Assembly: GCA_036725345.1 (NCBI GenBank) | Contig: DAIMEJ010000015.1 | Span: 11,929 to 75,928 of the forward strand | DNA: 64,000 nt | DNA from: JAPLJU01 sp036725345 | GTDB lineage: Bacteria > Desulfobacterota > Syntrophia > Syntrophales > UBA2192 | Direction: 5' to 3' | In this document: in pieces, positions 27,479 through 35,300 of the stretch | Layout of the letters: each line of letters begins with the position of its first letter | Numbering within the stretch: position 1 is the first letter of the stretch | Notes under the pieces: generated by a model | The model's database searches: none | Told to the model about the DNA's origin: nothing | Seen by the model: only the letters and a program-made list of their open reading frames with translations | Position numbers and translations under genes: made by a program

Positions 27479-27616
27479 CTATACGGTCAACCGCTTCCTT
27501 CCCTTCGCTCTCCTCCTGCTCAATACGAGTTTGCCCCCTTTTGTCGCCATTCTGGCGCGAAAGCCGTGAGTCCTTTTCCTCTTGAGATTCGATACGCATT
27601 TCAACGTCTTTTTCAT
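27479..27616 (-). CDS. rpmH: Ribosomal protein L34
   Basis: A 45-aa gene whose product contains the L34 core LKRKRTHGFRARMATKGG and ends in RRRAKGRKRLTV. Immediately upstream of rnpA, as in nearly all bacteria. The N-terminus reads MKKTLKCVS instead of the usual MKRTYQPS, a departure from one of the most conserved ribosomal protein termini (see findings). Confidence 0.95.
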   Translation of the reverse strand: MKKTLKCVSNLKRKRTHGFRARMATKGGKLVLSRRRAKGRKRLTV

Positions 27617-27653
27617 GATGGAAACCCTTCAGAAAGACATAGTAAAGTTCGCT

Positions 27654-27682
27654 TTTAAAACATAATAACCCTTTAATGTCAA
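27654..27682 (-). promoter_or_regulatory. rpmH promoter
   Basis: Perfect TTGACA, 17-nt spacer, TTTAAA on the minus strand, 38 nt upstream of the rpmH ATG. Confidence 0.65.
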
Positions 27683-27713
27683 GATGAATTTGGCAGGATG
27701 GGGGAATAGGAAC

Positions 27714-27742
27714 TTGCGTATCCCGCTGCGGTTCATTATATT
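27714..27742 (+). promoter_or_regulatory. uvrB promoter candidate
   Basis: TTGCGT, 17-nt spacer, TATATT on the plus strand, 77 nt upstream of the uvrB ATG. No LexA-type box was recognised. Confidence 0.5.
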
Positions 27743-27819
27743 AAAGGCGCTGTAAATGTTCAGAAAATACCTCAGGTCCCCTCTGTTCCCGCGGGGGGGT
27801 CACGAGCGGAAATCTTTCC

Positions 27820-29817
27820 ATGAACCGATTCAGTCTGGTTTCGGATTTCAGTCCGGCAGGGGATCAGCCCCAGGCCATCGACGGTCTTGCGGGGGGAATC
27901 GAAAAGGGTGTTCGGCATCAGGTTCTCCTGGGGATCACCGGTTCCGGTAAAACCTTCACGATCGCCAATGTGATCGCGAGGGTCCAGAGGCCTGCCCTCG
28001 TCATCGCACATAACAAGACCCTGGCAGCCCAGCTTTTCAACGAGTTCAAGACCCTCTTTCCGCAAAATGCCGTCGAGTATTTTGTCAGTTATTACGACTA
28101 TTATCAGCCCGAGGCCTACATTCCCAGGACGGACACCTATATCGAAAAGGACTCGGCCATCAACGACGAGATCGACAAGATGCGCCACTCGGCCACCCGG
28201 TCGCTCCTCGAGCGCAGAGACGTCATCATCGTGGCGAGTGTGTCCTGCATATACGGCATCGGCGCGCCGGAGGACTACTCGGGGATGACGCTTTCGCTTG
28301 CCGAGGGTGAGGACATCGGGCGGGATCGGGTGCTCCGGCGGCTCATCGATATCCAGTATGAGCGAAACGACATCGACTTCCACCGGGGGACCTTCCGCGT
28401 CCGGGGAGACGTGGTGGAGGTCTTCCCGGCCTATGAGGAGGACCGGGTCATCCGGATTGAGTTCTTCGGTGACGTGGTCGAGTCCCTCTCGGTGGTGGAC
28501 CCCATGCGGGGGAAGAAGACGGGGTCGCTCCGGAAGGTCGACATCTACCCCGGCAGTCACTATGTAACCACCGAGGGACGGATGAAACTGGCCGTGGCAG
28601 CCATACGCGAAGAACTGGAGGAACGACTGGCGGAATTCAGGGCTGCGGGGAAGCTTCTCGAAGCCCAGCGCCTGGAGCAGCGGACGAAGTTCGATATCGA
28701 GATGATGGAGGAAATGGGCTATTGCCAGGGCATCGAAAACTATTCACGGCACCTGACGGGCCGGAAGCCCGGCGAACCGCCTCCCACGCTCATGGAATAT
28801 CTCCCCGGGGACGCCCTGATCATTATCGATGAAAGCCACGTGACGATCCCCCAGCTCGGGGGGATGTACCGGGGGGACCGGTCCCGCAAGGAAACGCTCG
28901 TCGAATACGGCTTTCGTCTTCCGTCGGCGCTGGACAACCGGCCCCTCCGGTTCGACGAATACGAGGCCTTTCCCCAGCAGCGGATCTATGTTTCGGCCAC
29001 ACCGGCGGCATACGAGCTGGTGGCGGCGAAGGGACGGGTGGTGGAACAGATTATCCGGCCTACGGGGCTCATGGACCCGGATATCTCCGTCCGGCCCGTC
29101 ACGCACCAGGTGGACGACCTGCTCGCCGAGATTCGCAAGCGTGCGGAGCGGGGGGAGCGCGTCCTCGTCACCACCCTCACCAAGCGGATGGCGGAGAACC
29201 TGACGGAATATTACCAGAGTCTCGGGGTTTCGGTGAGGTATCTTCACTCCGACATCGACACCCTCGAGCGGGTCGTGATCATCCGCGATCTGAGGATGGG
29301 CAAATTCGACGTTCTCATCGGCGTGAACCTCCTGAGGGAAGGGCTGGACCTGCCGGAAGTTTCGCTCGTGGCCATCCTCGATGCCGACAAGGAAGGGTTT
29401 CTTCGCTCGGAGCGATCCCTCATCCAGACGAGCGGACGGGCGGCCCGGAACGTGTCGGGTCAGGTCGTCATGTACGCGGACAAAATAACGGACGCCATAC
29501 AGGCGTGCCTCAAGGAGACCAGGCGGCGTCGGGCCATGCAGGGAAAATTCAACCGGGAACACGGCATCACGCCCGAGACCATCCGAAAATCCTACGACAA
29601 CGTGCTGGCCTCCATCTACGAAGCCGACTATGTGACGGTTCCCGCCGCGGCCGAGGAGATGCCGCCCTACGTGACCCTGAAGGAGATCCCCGCCATGATC
29701 GACCGCCTGAGGGAGGAGATGCTGCGTGCGGCAAGGGGTCTCGATTTCGAAAAAGCGGCCGTGATACGCGACCGGATCAAAGAGCTCTCTCACATGGAGC
29801 TTGAACTGAGAGGCTAG
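27820..29817 (+). CDS. uvrB: Excinuclease ABC subunit B
   Basis: A 665-aa DNA damage-verification helicase. Walker A GITGSGKTFT, the beta-hairpin region YYDYYQPEAYIPRTDTYIEKD-type block, IIDESH, and the C-terminal UVR motif that binds UvrC (LRAARGLDFEKAAVIRDRI-like) are all present. It is followed 9 nt later by uvrC, forming a repair operon. Confidence 0.97.
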   Translation: MNRFSLVSDFSPAGDQPQAIDGLAGGIEKGVRHQVLLGITGSGKTFTIANVIARVQRPALVIAHNKTLAAQLFNEFKTLFPQNAVEYFVSYYDYYQPEAYIPRTDTYIEKDSAINDEIDKMRHSATRSLLERRDVIIVASVSCIYGIGAPEDYSGMTLSLAEGEDIGRDRVLRRLIDIQYERNDIDFHRGTFRVRGDVVEVFPAYEEDRVIRIEFFGDVVESLSVVDPMRGKKTGSLRKVDIYPGSHYVTTEGRMKLAVAAIREELEERLAEFRAAGKLLEAQRLEQRTKFDIEMMEEMGYCQGIENYSRHLTGRKPGEPPPTLMEYLPGDALIIIDESHVTIPQLGGMYRGDRSRKETLVEYGFRLPSALDNRPLRFDEYEAFPQQRIYVSATPAAYELVAAKGRVVEQIIRPTGLMDPDISVRPVTHQVDDLLAEIRKRAERGERVLVTTLTKRMAENLTEYYQSLGVSVRYLHSDIDTLERVVIIRDLRMGKFDVLIGVNLLREGLDLPEVSLVAILDADKEGFLRSERSLIQTSGRAARNVSGQVVMYADKITDAIQACLKETRRRRAMQGKFNREHGITPETIRKSYDNVLASIYEADYVTVPAAAEEMPPYVTLKEIPAMIDRLREEMLRAARGLDFEKAAVIRDRIKELSHMELELRG

Positions 29818-29826
29818 AAAAAACAG

Positions 29827-31710
29827 ATGGCTTCAGACCTCCTGGAAAGAAAAATCAAAAACGCCCCCGTCCGGACGGGTGTGTACCTCATGAAGGACCG
29901 CGAGGGGAAAGTCATCTATGCCGGCAAGGCGAAGAACTTGAGAAGCCGCGTCCGCTCCTATTTCGGCGGCAAGGACACCCGGCCGATGATTCCCTTTCTT
30001 CTGGCCCGGATCGAGGATCTGGATTTTGTCGTCACCGACACGGAGAAAGAGGCCCTCATCCTCGAGAACAACATCATCAAGGAGCACCGGCCCCGCTACA
30101 ACGTCTTTTTCAGGGACGACAAGACCTACTATAGCCTCCGCATCGACCTCCGGGAGCCCTTCCCGTGGTTCCAGCTGGTCCGGCGCGTGAAAAAGGACGG
30201 CGCCCGGTACCTCGGACCTTACCCCTCGGGCTTCGCGGCCAAGGAGACCCTCCATTTCCTGCATCAGGCCTTTCCGCTCAGGACCTGCGGCGACCGCGTC
30301 TTCCGGCAGCGGAGGCGGCCCTGCATCGAGTACGAGATCAAGCGATGCCTCGGACCCTGCTGCGGGCTTGTGACCCCTGAACAATACCGGTCGCTCGTCA
30401 CGGATGTGATCGCTTTTCTCGAGGGCCGGGGCCGCGCACTGCTTCAGGATCTCCGCGAGCGGATGGAGCGCGCTTCCGGGGCCATGGAATTCGAGGAAGC
30501 CGCCCGCATCCGGGATTGCATCGCCGCCATCGACCGGACCCTCGAGAAGCAGAGCATCGCCTCGTCGGCCTTCCGGGACCAAGACGTCTTCGGGGCATAC
30601 CGGGAAGGTTCCCTGACGCAGGTCTTCGCCCTGCACATTCGCAATGGGAACCTCCTGGGCAAGAAGAAGTTTCCCCTCGTGAGACTGGCCGCCGAGCCCG
30701 CTGAGATTCTCTCCTCCCTGATTAAACAATATTACAGCGAGGAGCAGTTCATCCCGGAGGAGATCATCGCGTCCGAGGAAATCGAGGATCGTGACGTCAT
30801 TTGCGAGTGGCTCGGCGAAAAAAAGGGGAAGAAGGTCTCGATCCTGCGGCCCCTCAGGGGGGAACGAAACCGGCTGCTCCGCATGGCGGAAAGAAACGCC
30901 GAGAATGCCTTCAAGACGGACAGGAACCTCGAGTCCGAGGAGATGGCCCTCACGATCCTCAAGGAAAAACTCAACCTGAGGCGGCAACCGGAGCGGATCG
31001 AGTGTTTCGATATCTCCAATATCGGCGGGCAGTTTGCCGTGGGGTCCATGGTCACCTTCACCGGGGGAAGACCCGAGAAAGCGGGATACAGGCATTTCAG
31101 AATCAGGGCAGTGGAAGGTGCCGACGACTATGCGATGCTGAGGGAGGTGCTGGAGAGACGATACCGCCGTCGGGAAAATCTGCCCGATCTGATCGTGATG
31201 GACGGCGGCAAGGGACAGCTCGGTATCGCCCTTTCCGTTCTGAGGGAACTCGGGATCGAGGGACCCGATGTCATCGGCCTCGCCAAGGGGTCACAGGATA
31301 GCGAAGGGAAAGGACCCCGGACCCCGAAGGCCCGTGCGGGCGCCTCCAGGGAAGAGGACCGCGTCTATCTGGCCGGCCGGAAGGATCCCGTCCACATCTC
31401 CCGTTACCCCGCCGCCTATTTTTTCCTCCAGCGGATCAGGGACGAAGCTCACCGTTTCGCCATCACCCATCACCGGAAGCTCATGGGAAAAAGGGCGACG
31501 CGGTCCCTTCTCGACGATATCGAGGGCGTGGGTCCGAAGCGCAAAGCAATGCTCCTTTCCCGTTTCGGGGATATCGCCGGTATATGCGGGTCCTCGCCGG
31601 AGGAACTCATGGACGCGGGGCGGATGAGCCGGAGGACGGCTGAAAAAATCCTTGAACACCTTCGGGGGATGTCCCGATCAGGAAGGGAAGACGGGACGGT
31701 GGCAACGTGA
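29827..31710 (+). CDS. uvrC: Excinuclease ABC subunit C
   Basis: A 627-aa nuclease that makes both incisions in nucleotide excision repair. N-terminal GIY-YIG domain (GVYLMKD, VIYAGKAKNLRSRVRSYF), UVR motif near residues 200-235, the C-terminal RNase H-like domain (ECFDISNIGGQFAVGSMV, LIVMDGGKGQL) and helix-hairpin-helix pairs at the end. It is in an operon with uvrB and overlaps mntP by 4 nt. Confidence 0.97.
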   Translation: MASDLLERKIKNAPVRTGVYLMKDREGKVIYAGKAKNLRSRVRSYFGGKDTRPMIPFLLARIEDLDFVVTDTEKEALILENNIIKEHRPRYNVFFRDDKTYYSLRIDLREPFPWFQLVRRVKKDGARYLGPYPSGFAAKETLHFLHQAFPLRTCGDRVFRQRRRPCIEYEIKRCLGPCCGLVTPEQYRSLVTDVIAFLEGRGRALLQDLRERMERASGAMEFEEAARIRDCIAAIDRTLEKQSIASSAFRDQDVFGAYREGSLTQVFALHIRNGNLLGKKKFPLVRLAAEPAEILSSLIKQYYSEEQFIPEEIIASEEIEDRDVICEWLGEKKGKKVSILRPLRGERNRLLRMAERNAENAFKTDRNLESEEMALTILKEKLNLRRQPERIECFDISNIGGQFAVGSMVTFTGGRPEKAGYRHFRIRAVEGADDYAMLREVLERRYRRRENLPDLIVMDGGKGQLGIALSVLRELGIEGPDVIGLAKGSQDSEGKGPRTPKARAGASREEDRVYLAGRKDPVHISRYPAAYFFLQRIRDEAHRFAITHHRKLMGKRATRSLLDDIEGVGPKRKAMLLSRFGDIAGICGSSPEELMDAGRMSRRTAEKILEHLRGMSRSGREDGTVAT

Positions 31711-32267
31711 GCTTTTTCTCGATTCTCATCCTCGCCGCCGGTCTCGGCATGGACGCCCTTGCCGTCGCCATCGGGGCGGGGATCGCCCTTAAAAGCCCTT
31801 CACAGGTGCCCGCCCTCAGGCTGTCATCTTCCTTTGGTTTTTTCCAGTTCATCATGCCGGTCATCGGGTGGTACGCGGGTCAGACCATATCGACGTTCAT
31901 CCGAGATTACGATCACTGGCTCGCTTTCATCCTGCTCGCCGCCATCGGGGGCAAGATGATCCGGGATGCGCTGAAAGGCGGCAAGGAATTTGCCTCCCCC
32001 GATCCGACGAGGGGAATCCCCCTGCTCATGCTATCCATCGCGACGAGCATCGACGCGCTGGCTGTGGGTTTGAGCCTGGCCTTTCTGAAAGAGGCGATTC
32101 TCTATCCGAGCGTGATCATCGGCGTCGTGGCTTTCGCGATGACGTGGACGGGCGTGGCTTTCGGCGGGAGGCTGGGCAGGGTCTTCGGCAGGAAGGTGGA
32201 GATCGCCGGCGGTCTCATCCTCATCGGGATCGGTGTCAAGATCCTTCTGGAGCACCTCCGGCATTAG
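31707..32267 (+). CDS. mntP: Putative manganese efflux pump MntP
   Basis: A 186-aa protein with six hydrophobic segments and the internal repeat carrying GMDALAVAIGAG and SIDALAVGLSLAF, typical of MntP. It exports Mn(II). GTGA overlap with the uvrC stop shows coupling, an unusual partner for DNA repair genes. No Mn riboswitch was seen, and none would be expected inside uvrC. Confidence 0.92.
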   Translation: MSFFSILILAAGLGMDALAVAIGAGIALKSPSQVPALRLSSSFGFFQFIMPVIGWYAGQTISTFIRDYDHWLAFILLAAIGGKMIRDALKGGKEFASPDPTRGIPLLMLSIATSIDALAVGLSLAFLKEAILYPSVIIGVVAFAMTWTGVAFGGRLGRVFGRKVEIAGGLILIGIGVKILLEHLRH

Positions 32268-32270
32268 GTG

Positions 32271-33206
32271 TCAGCGTTTCTGGGCGGTATGGAGGTCGGC
32301 CAAGGCCCGGGCGATATCGGGCACACCCTTGTAGGTTTCCCTTTTCCCGCCTTTGTTGACCGTCAGGGTCGGCGTCGATCGGATGCCCTCTTCCTTCAGG
32401 TAGCCGTTGAACACGTCGAACGTCGGTTTCACGTCGATCCGCTTGTAACGGATGCCGTCCTTTGCCAGGTGGGCCTCCAGGCCCTGCGGATCGGTGATCC
32501 CGCTCCGGGCGGCGTCGAAGAGGGTATGCCTCGCCGACATGATCTTTCGAAAGTCTTTCTCTTCGCCGCAAACGTAGAGGAAATACCTGGCGTAGAGAAT
32601 GGTTTCTTTGTGGATCGGCGTGTCGATGAAGGTGATGCGGATCGTCTTTTGCCTCACCAGCTCCTCGATGGACTTCGCGATCTGCGGCTCCAGTGCGGAA
32701 CAGGGTCCGCAGAAGTAGTCGGTGTAGAGCCTGACCTGAACGGGCCCGCTCCCGAAGGAGGGAACGAAGGTGTCGCCGGCGTAGGCCGGCGCTGCCATCC
32801 CCTCGAAGAAGATCAAAAAGATGAGGAAACCTCCGAGGATCCCCAGAGCCGCCTGCCGCACCCTCTGCATCCTGAAGTTCACGATAAAAAGAATCAGGAG
32901 GATGGCGCCGAAAAGCAGGCAGTAAGGGCAATAGACGCCGTGATATACCTGAAAGCCCACGAGGTAGGCCTCGGCGCCGATGCCCGCGGCAAGGAGAAAC
33001 AGAAGAGGGAGATCCTTTTTGAGGAAACTCATGACCATCACGACCGCCATGAAGGCGACGCCGGCCCAGCGCAGGTCGAACCCCAGAAGGGTTCCCTGCA
33101 GGTAGGTGCAGGAATCGCCGCAGACAGAGTAAAGAATCACGAGGACGATCGCCGCCAGTGAAAGGGTGATGTTGATTGCCCTCCTGTGGAGATTGAGAAT
33201 TCTCAT
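32271..33206 (-). CDS. VKOR domain fused to DsbA-like thioredoxin
   Basis: A 311-aa disulfide-forming protein. The N-terminal part has four or five membrane helices with the VKOR Cys pairs CGDSC (near 29-33) and CPYC (near 92-95); a membrane helix then leads to a DsbA-like periplasmic domain with active site FCGPC. In such fusions VKOR reoxidises the thioredoxin domain, replacing DsbB/DsbA. It overlaps the upstream methyltransferase by ATGA. Confidence 0.87.
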   Translation of the reverse strand: MRILNLHRRAINITLSLAAIVLVILYSVCGDSCTYLQGTLLGFDLRWAGVAFMAVVMVMSFLKKDLPLLFLLAAGIGAEAYLVGFQVYHGVYCPYCLLFGAILLILFIVNFRMQRVRQAALGILGGFLIFLIFFEGMAAPAYAGDTFVPSFGSGPVQVRLYTDYFCGPCSALEPQIAKSIEELVRQKTIRITFIDTPIHKETILYARYFLYVCGEEKDFRKIMSARHTLFDAARSGITDPQGLEAHLAKDGIRYKRIDVKPTFDVFNGYLKEEGIRSTPTLTVNKGGKRETYKGVPDIARALADLHTAQKR

Positions 33207-33886
33207 TGCCCGCCCGGCCTGTTTTTCTTCAGGGTGACCATGAAAAGTTTTCTCGGGAGTTCCCCTTCCTCGAACTCATCGACACCGATGATTTCGTATC
33301 CCGCTGAAAGATGTTTAACCTTTTCGCCGTCGAAAAAGTGGACGATGAAGCCGCCCGTTTCGTACATGTCCTCGCCGCGATGGATACCCTTTCCAAAGAG
33401 GGCGTCCCCCTTGTGACGGACGGTGTATACGTTCAGCCCTCCCGGCCGGAGCACCCGCCCGATCTCCCGGGAGAGAGATTCGAGTTCAGCCGTCGAGAGG
33501 GCCATGCAGTAGAGCATGTGGGAAAAACAGGCGTCAAAGGTTTCGTCGTCAAAGGGAAGGGGCTCTCGAATATCGTGATGGTCCGTCCGGATGAGGCCCG
33601 AAAGGCCGAGCCCCGACGCCTTCTTCTTGATATCTTCAAGACCCTTGCGGCTGTAGTCGATCGCGGTCGTTTGAAAACCCCTGCTTGCGAAGAAGAGGGT
33701 GTCACGCCCCTGGCCTACGCCCAGTTCAAGGATGCGCCGGAACCCCGCTTTCGAGAAAAGCCGGGCCGCACTCCGGGCGGGCTTACTGGGCTCGTCGCCG
33801 AAGAAGTCGGCCTCTTCCGAGAATGCCCGTTCCCAGTGCTCTTGCTGCGCGTCCAGAATTCTCTTCAGGATTCCGCTCTCAGCCAT
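33203..33886 (-). CDS. Class I SAM-dependent methyltransferase
   Basis: A 227-aa methyltransferase with motif I ILELGVGQGRDTLFFA and a conserved acidic DYSRKGLE loop, related to TehB/thiol-type enzymes that modify tellurite, selenite or thiols. The substrate is not known. It lies between a broken arsC-like gene and the VKOR-DsbA gene and overlaps both, so the trio looks like a former redox/metalloid operon. Confidence 0.85.
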   Translation of the reverse strand: MAESGILKRILDAQQEHWERAFSEEADFFGDEPSKPARSAARLFSKAGFRRILELGVGQGRDTLFFASRGFQTTAIDYSRKGLEDIKKKASGLGLSGLIRTDHHDIREPLPFDDETFDACFSHMLYCMALSTAELESLSREIGRVLRPGGLNVYTVRHKGDALFGKGIHRGEDMYETGGFIVHFFDGEKVKHLSAGYEIIGVDEFEEGELPRKLFMVTLKKNRPGGQ

Positions 33887-34293
33887 TCCCGGACCCTCGA
33901 GCGGATCTTATCCCGGATGACCCAGATTTTCACCAGCTTTTCCTCGCGGCTGCCTTCGATCCGCCCCGGGTCGCAAGAGCCCCGGTGGGTTTTCCGGCCC
34001 GGTCCCGGGAAGACGGGACAGGCTTCGGGCCGGCTTCATCGCGAACCGGAACGACGCAGTCGAAACGCTCGCCCTGCGAAGAAGGTCGAAGACACTCTTC
34101 CTCGTAAGGTTGTTAGCAATATCGATGCCGACCTCCGCCGTGACCTCGACGACCGGGGGTTCGGCAACCCCGGCTCCGGCCCGGCGCTCTTGACATCGTA
34201 GCGCTCCACGGCCCCAGAATGAAGGAATGCCTCGGCCATCTGGCTCCGTGCGCTGTTGTGGATACAGACAAAGAGGACTTTCTTTTTCTCCAT
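33865..34293 (-). pseudogene. arsC: Frameshifted arsenate reductase-like (LMW-PTP fold) gene
   Basis: The start encodes MEKKKVLFVCIHNSARSQMA, the catalytic loop of thioredoxin-coupled ArsC/LMW phosphatases. The remainder of the family pattern is present but in successive different frames: VVEVTAEVGIDIANN then FDCVVPVRDEA then PEACPVFPGPG and REEKLVKIWVIRDKIR, ending at a TGA just inside the methyltransferase start. At least three frameshifts are needed. The state is either true decay or sequencing/assembly error. Confidence 0.85.
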
Positions 34294-34459
34294 GTCTGCT
34301 CGGCTGCGAAGTTTTCTCCGGGAGTAGACTACAAAAAACAAGCTATTTTCAATATAAAAAACGGATGGAAAGATTTTTCAGGCCCGCTGCAGAGATAAGC
34401 AGCGGGACATCGAATGAAAGCATTGAATCTATAGCAGGAGGCCGGGAAAGCGGATAGGT

Positions 34460-34497
34460 AAAAAAAGAATCACCCGGGATTCCTTCCCGGGTGATTC
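34460..34497 (-). terminator. Terminator of zraP
   Basis: A perfect 12-bp stem (GAATCACCCGGG and its complement, 7-nt loop) with a seven-T tail on the minus strand, 27 nt after the zraP stop. The surrounding stretch 34294-34523 holds nothing else recognised. Confidence 0.93.
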
Positions 34498-34523
34498 TTG
34501 GACTCAGAAGAAGGAAGGAGTGT

Positions 34524-35039
34524 TTAGTAGATTCCGCGGGGACCGGGGCCGCCACCGGGACCGCGTCCACCACCGGGGCCACGTCCGCTACCGGGACCAA
34601 ACCCGCCGCCAATACAGCGGCCCGATGGTCCGTAGGCTCTCAGGGTTTCCTGCTGTTCCGGTGTGAGTTCCTTGTAGACGGCCCAGCGGTGGTTCGATCC
34701 CCTGTCCTGAATCTGATCACGAAGGGCCCGGATTTCCTTCTGCTTTGCCGTGATCTTGGCCTGATCCGGGTTTTTTTCCTGCCACAGAAGCCGCAGGTCG
34801 CCCTTCTTGCTGAACATCTGGTCCTGAAGGGGTTTAATATCTTTGAGGTGGGCGCTTCGCAGGTCGGCAATCCTGGTTTTCTGCTCCGCCGTCAGTTTGA
34901 GACCCGGAACATTTTCAAAATTTGCGCAATTAAGGCAGGAACCGCCGCCATAACCTCTCCCTCCCCTGAAGGCGTCGGCCGGAGCCGCCATAACCGCCAC
35001 CAGAAGAAGGACAGCTGCAATTGATATCAACTTTTTCAT
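34524..35039 (-). CDS. zraP: ZraP-like periplasmic zinc-binding chaperone (Spy/CpxP family)
   Basis: A 171-aa exported protein: signal peptide (about 1-23), a Gly/Cys segment GGSCLNCANFENVPG, an alpha-helical region with LTAEQ and LTPEQQ (LTxxQ motifs), and a long Gly/Pro/Arg-rich tail. ZraP binds zinc and acts as a periplasmic chaperone and repressor of the ZraSR system. It has a sigma-54 promoter and is divergent from zraSR, the E. coli arrangement. The chosen ATG follows AAAGGAG; an upstream ATG at 35123 lies beyond the promoter. Confidence 0.85.
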   Translation of the reverse strand: MKKLISIAAVLLLVAVMAAPADAFRGGRGYGGGSCLNCANFENVPGLKLTAEQKTRIADLRSAHLKDIKPLQDQMFSKKGDLRLLWQEKNPDQAKITAKQKEIRALRDQIQDRGSNHRWAVYKELTPEQQETLRAYGPSGRCIGGGFGPGSGRGPGGGRGPGGGPGPRGIY

Positions 35040-35085
35040 TTTATTTTCTCCTTTCGAGATGACTTTCTTTTTGCATTTATTATGG

Positions 35086-35100
35086 GCAAGGGCTGTGCCA
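35086..35100 (-). promoter_or_regulatory. Sigma-54 promoter of zraP
   Basis: Minus strand TGGCAC, five nt (AGCCC), TTGC: an exact -24/-12 element with the required 10 nt between GG and GC. It lies 47 nt upstream of the zraP ATG and near the regulator genes that need it. Confidence 0.9.
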
Positions 35101-35196
35101 GAAGAGATTGTGTTTCGTAACATGTTGATAATAATAGGTATTATTCTATTTTGTTATCATCTGATCTTGCTGACCGAAGAAAAAAGTGGATATTTA

Positions 35197-35234
35197 GTAT
35201 ACAGTTGTGGTATACACTTGTATACAAAGTATAC
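35197..35234. promoter_or_regulatory. Array of four GTATAC palindromes, probable ZraR-type enhancer sites
   Basis: GTATAC occurs at 35197, 35210, 35220 and 35229. The last two form TGTATAC-AAA-GTATACA, an inverted repeat. The array is about 100-140 nt upstream of the zraP -24 box, the usual distance for sigma-54 activators, and lies between the divergent genes. Confidence 0.6.
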
Positions 35235-35238
35235 ATGC

Positions 35239-35273
35239 AAGGCGCATGGCTAATGGCTCAAGGCGAAAGGGCG
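35239..35273. repeat. Degenerate heptanucleotide repeats
   Basis: Five successive 7-mers (AAGGCGC, ATGGCTA, ATGGCTC, AAGGCGA, AAGGGCG), the same family as the arrays at 12904-13010. Confidence 0.65.
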
Positions 35274-35300
35274 AAAAAATATTAAAGAAGGATGTGATTC

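Noticed and set aside
35123..35300. Sigma-54 promoter for zraS on the plus strand
   Set aside because: No TGGCAC-N5-TTGC element was seen on that strand; only zraP has one.
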